Source of the DNA: Pseudomonadota bacterium
GTDB lineage: Bacteria > Pseudomonadota > Gammaproteobacteria > Burkholderiales > Rhodocyclaceae
Reading direction: 5' to 3'
DNA: 64,000 nucleotides
NCBI GenBank assembly: GCA_018241665.1
Contig: JAFEDK010000005.1
Location: 1-64,000, forward strand
The translations under genes and the position numbers were made by a program. Position 1 is the first letter of the stretch, and the number at the start of each line of letters is the position of its first letter. Under the pieces are notes generated by a model that was given only the letters and a program-made list of their open reading frames with translations, did no database searches and had not been told where the DNA came from. This document shows, one piece after another, positions 62,216-64,000 of this stretch.

Positions 62216-63436
62216 ATGTTCCATACCCTGCGCAAGCCCGATGTCCTGCTCACCACACTGGCGGCCGCCGGCATCCTGCTGGTGACGATGGGCGCCCGCC
62301 AGTCCATCGGCCTGTTCGTCAGCCCGCTCAACACATCCACCGGCCTCGGCATCACCACCATCAGCCTGGCGCTGGCCATCGGCCAGTTCAGCTGGGGCGC
62401 CATCCAGCCGATCGCCGGCGCCATCGCCGACCGCCACGGGCCACGCCCCGTACTGATCGGCGGGGTGCTGCTGCTGGCCCTCGGCAGTGCCCTGACGCCC
62501 TTCGTGGATTCCGCCTTCGGCCTGGTACTGACCCTCGGCCTGCTGTCGGCGATGGGTTCCGGCGCCGGCAGCTTCTCGGTGCTGATCGGCGCCGCCGCCC
62601 AGCGCATGCCGGCGGAAGCCCGCGGCGCGGCATCCGGCGTCATCAATGCCGGCGGCTCCTTCGGCCAGTTTGTCTTTGCACCGGTGCTGCAGGGGTTGAT
62701 CCAGGCCCTCGGCTGGATGGGCGCGATGTGGTCGCTGGCGCTCATGACCCTCGGCGCCCTGCCGCTGGTGAACAAGCTCACCGACCGGCCGGTCACCCAG
62801 GTTCATCACACAGACGCAGCCAGCGACGGCGGCCTGCGCCAAGCTATCGGCACCGCGCTGCGCAACCGGGACTACCTGCTGCTGCACGCCGGCTTCTTCA
62901 CCTGCGGCTTCCACATCGCCTTCCTGGTCACCCACCTGCCCGGCGAGGTGAACCTGTGCGGCCTGCCCGCGTCGGTGGCGAGCTGGTCGCTGGCGATCAT
63001 CGGCCTGGCCAACGTGCTCGGCAGCCTGTACGCCGGCGCCTGCATCTCGCGCTATCGCAGCAAGCACGTGCTGGCGGTGATGTATGCCTCGCGTGCTCTA
63101 CTCATCGGCTGGTACCTGCTGGCGCCGCATACCGCGACGACCTTCTACCTGTTCGCCGCCGGCCTCGGTGCCACCTGGCTGGCCACCGTGCCCCCCACCG
63201 CCGGCATCGTCGGCAAGCTGTTCGGCATCCGCTACCTGGCCACGCTGTTCGGGCTGACCCTGCTGTCCCATCAGGTCGGCGGCTTCCTCGGTGCCTGGCT
63301 GGGCGGCCTGGCCGTGGCCCGCTTTGGCGACTACAGCTGGATGTGGTACGCCGACATGGCGCTGGCGCTGTTCGCCGCGCTGGTCAACCTGCCGATCCGC
63401 GAAGCGCCGGTAGCCCGCAAGCTGGCCACGGCCTAA
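62216..63436 (+). CDS. MFS transporter
   Basis: It encodes 406 residues with twelve predicted helices. Helix 1 carries MGARQSIGLFVSPLNTSTGL; the A-type loop IADRHGPRPVLIGGV lies after helix 2, and the second-half loop ISRYRSKHVLAVMYASR matches it. The pattern resembles the monocarboxylate/oxalate-formate type (OFA/YhhS-like) rather than drug pumps, but the substrate is not predictable. It is divergent from the LysR gene, its likely regulator. Confidence 0.85.
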   Translation: MFHTLRKPDVLLTTLAAAGILLVTMGARQSIGLFVSPLNTSTGLGITTISLALAIGQFSWGAIQPIAGAIADRHGPRPVLIGGVLLLALGSALTPFVDSAFGLVLTLGLLSAMGSGAGSFSVLIGAAAQRMPAEARGAASGVINAGGSFGQFVFAPVLQGLIQALGWMGAMWSLALMTLGALPLVNKLTDRPVTQVHHTDAASDGGLRQAIGTALRNRDYLLLHAGFFTCGFHIAFLVTHLPGEVNLCGLPASVASWSLAIIGLANVLGSLYAGACISRYRSKHVLAVMYASRALLIGWYLLAPHTATTFYLFAAGLGATWLATVPPTAGIVGKLFGIRYLATLFGLTLLSHQVGGFLGAWLGGLAVARFGDYSWMWYADMALALFAALVNLPIREAPVARKLATA

Positions 63437-63449
63437 GCGGCAAACCCGC

Positions 63450-64000
63450 TCAGGGCAGGCGGAAGCGGGCGATGTCCTGCTCCAGGTGGCCGGCCAGCGC
63501 CTTCAGCTGATGGGCGGTCTGGGCCGTCTCACCGGAATTGACGCTGTTGCGCTCGGCCATCTGGGCAATACCCTCCACCCGGCGGGCAATCTCGGTACTG
63601 GCGGCGCTCTGCTCCCGCAGGGCGTCGCTGATCTCGTTGATGGCCTGCACCGTGCGCTCCGAGCCGTCGCGGATCTCGGCGATCGCGCTGCCCGCCTGGC
63701 CGGCCCGTCCAACCCCTTCACCGACCCGGCCGACACCCTCCTCCATGGCACGCACCGCATCCTGCGTGCTGTCCTGGATCGCCTTGACCATCGCGGCGAT
63801 CTCCTGCGTCGATTGGCCGGTGCGCTCGGCCAGCTTGCGCACCTCGTCGGCGACGACGGCAAAACCGCGCCCCTGCTCGCCGGCGCGGGCCGCCTCGATG
63901 GCCGCATTGAGGGCCAGCAGATTGGTCTGGTCGGCGATTTCCTTGATCGTGCCGACGATCGCCGAGATCTGCGTCGAGCGCTCGCCGAGGCTGCCGACGA
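63450..64000 (-). CDS. Methyl-accepting chemotaxis protein, C-terminal part (5' end outside window)
   Basis: The stop is at 63450-63452; the frame runs off the right edge of the window, so only about 183 C-terminal residues are seen. They form the signalling coiled coil, with the tip [20 protein letters not shown], then [18 protein letters not shown] and the C-terminal adaptation helices ([20 protein letters not shown]). Sensor domain not visible. It is the third chemoreceptor in this window and convergent with the MFS gene, with 13 bases between the stops. Confidence 0.9.
   Translation of the reverse strand, partial: VGSLGERSTQISAIVGTIKEIADQTNLLALNAAIEAARAGEQGRGFAVVADEVRKLAERTGQSTQEIAAMVKAIQDSTQDAVRAMEEGVGRVGEGVGRAGQAGSAIAEIRDGSERTVQAINEISDALREQSAASTEIARRVEGIAQMAERNSVNSGETAQTAHQLKALAGHLEQDIARFRLP

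Overview
The window is GC-rich (about two thirds by eye), densely coded chromosomal DNA. Gene content and order point to a betaproteobacterium, most likely of the Rhodocyclales (Azospira/Dechloromonas-like). The pointers are a torF-glnK-amtB nitrogen operon with sigma-54 control, a phasin, a PEP-CTERM protein, several chemoreceptors, a complete branched-chain amino acid (liv) ABC transporter and a polyferredoxin cluster. The taxonomic call is inference. I see no tRNA, rRNA, IS element, prophage or CRISPR. Only the two window edges carry truncated genes: a radical SAM protein on the left and a chemoreceptor on the right.

Layout. 1-10.5 kb: radical SAM tail, YjbQ, a secreted amidohydrolase-like protein that has lost its metal ligands, a dihaem cytochrome c, a BaiN-type flavoprotein, a chemoreceptor, a DsbA-like isomerase, a coiled-coil protein and the ABC-F factor YheS. 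10.7-20.9 kb: ThrH, PurU, an unknown protein, the amtB-glnK-torF operon (read leftward from a sigma-54 promoter with NtrC-like sites), UbiK, YceI, ComM and a Bcr/CflA pump. 20.9-30.2 kb: PEP-CTERM protein, NudF, an unknown protein, an SprA-like metalloprotease homologue, and livF-G-M-H with two tandem substrate-binding proteins. 30.3-35 kb: lipoprotein, PAS chemoreceptor, and a sigma-54 type aldehyde dehydrogenase followed by DUF779. 35-41 kb: a Sel1-repeat protein, an ExbB-like and a DUF2149 (ExbD-like) protein, a cupin, a NarL-type two-component system and SelO. 41-50.4 kb: two glycosyltransferases, a membrane polyferredoxin cluster, an ADP-ribosylglycohydrolase, a Lon-like protease and a phasin. 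50.5-64 kb: flavin reductase, an operon of hybrid kinase, outer-membrane barrel and small phosphate-binding-like protein, the ABC-F factor YbiT, PilZ, a Mn2+ riboswitch ahead of a GDT1-type exporter, MgtC, SRPBCC, a LysR/MFS divergent pair and a chemoreceptor.

Two things stand out. First, the 35-39.7 kb block may be one unit. It holds a proton-channel pair (ExbB-like plus ExbD-like) and a Sel1 protein whose layout (periplasmic repeats, Pro-rich linker, C-terminal membrane segment) mirrors TonB reversed. An identical 17-bp near-palindrome, each with a degenerate copy 23 bp to its left, lies about 100 bp upstream of both the Sel1 operon and the kinase/regulator operon. Second, five intergenic REP-like hairpins share one arm sequence, and three of them carry a tandem-repeat expansion of the arm's outer end (2, 9 and 4 units).
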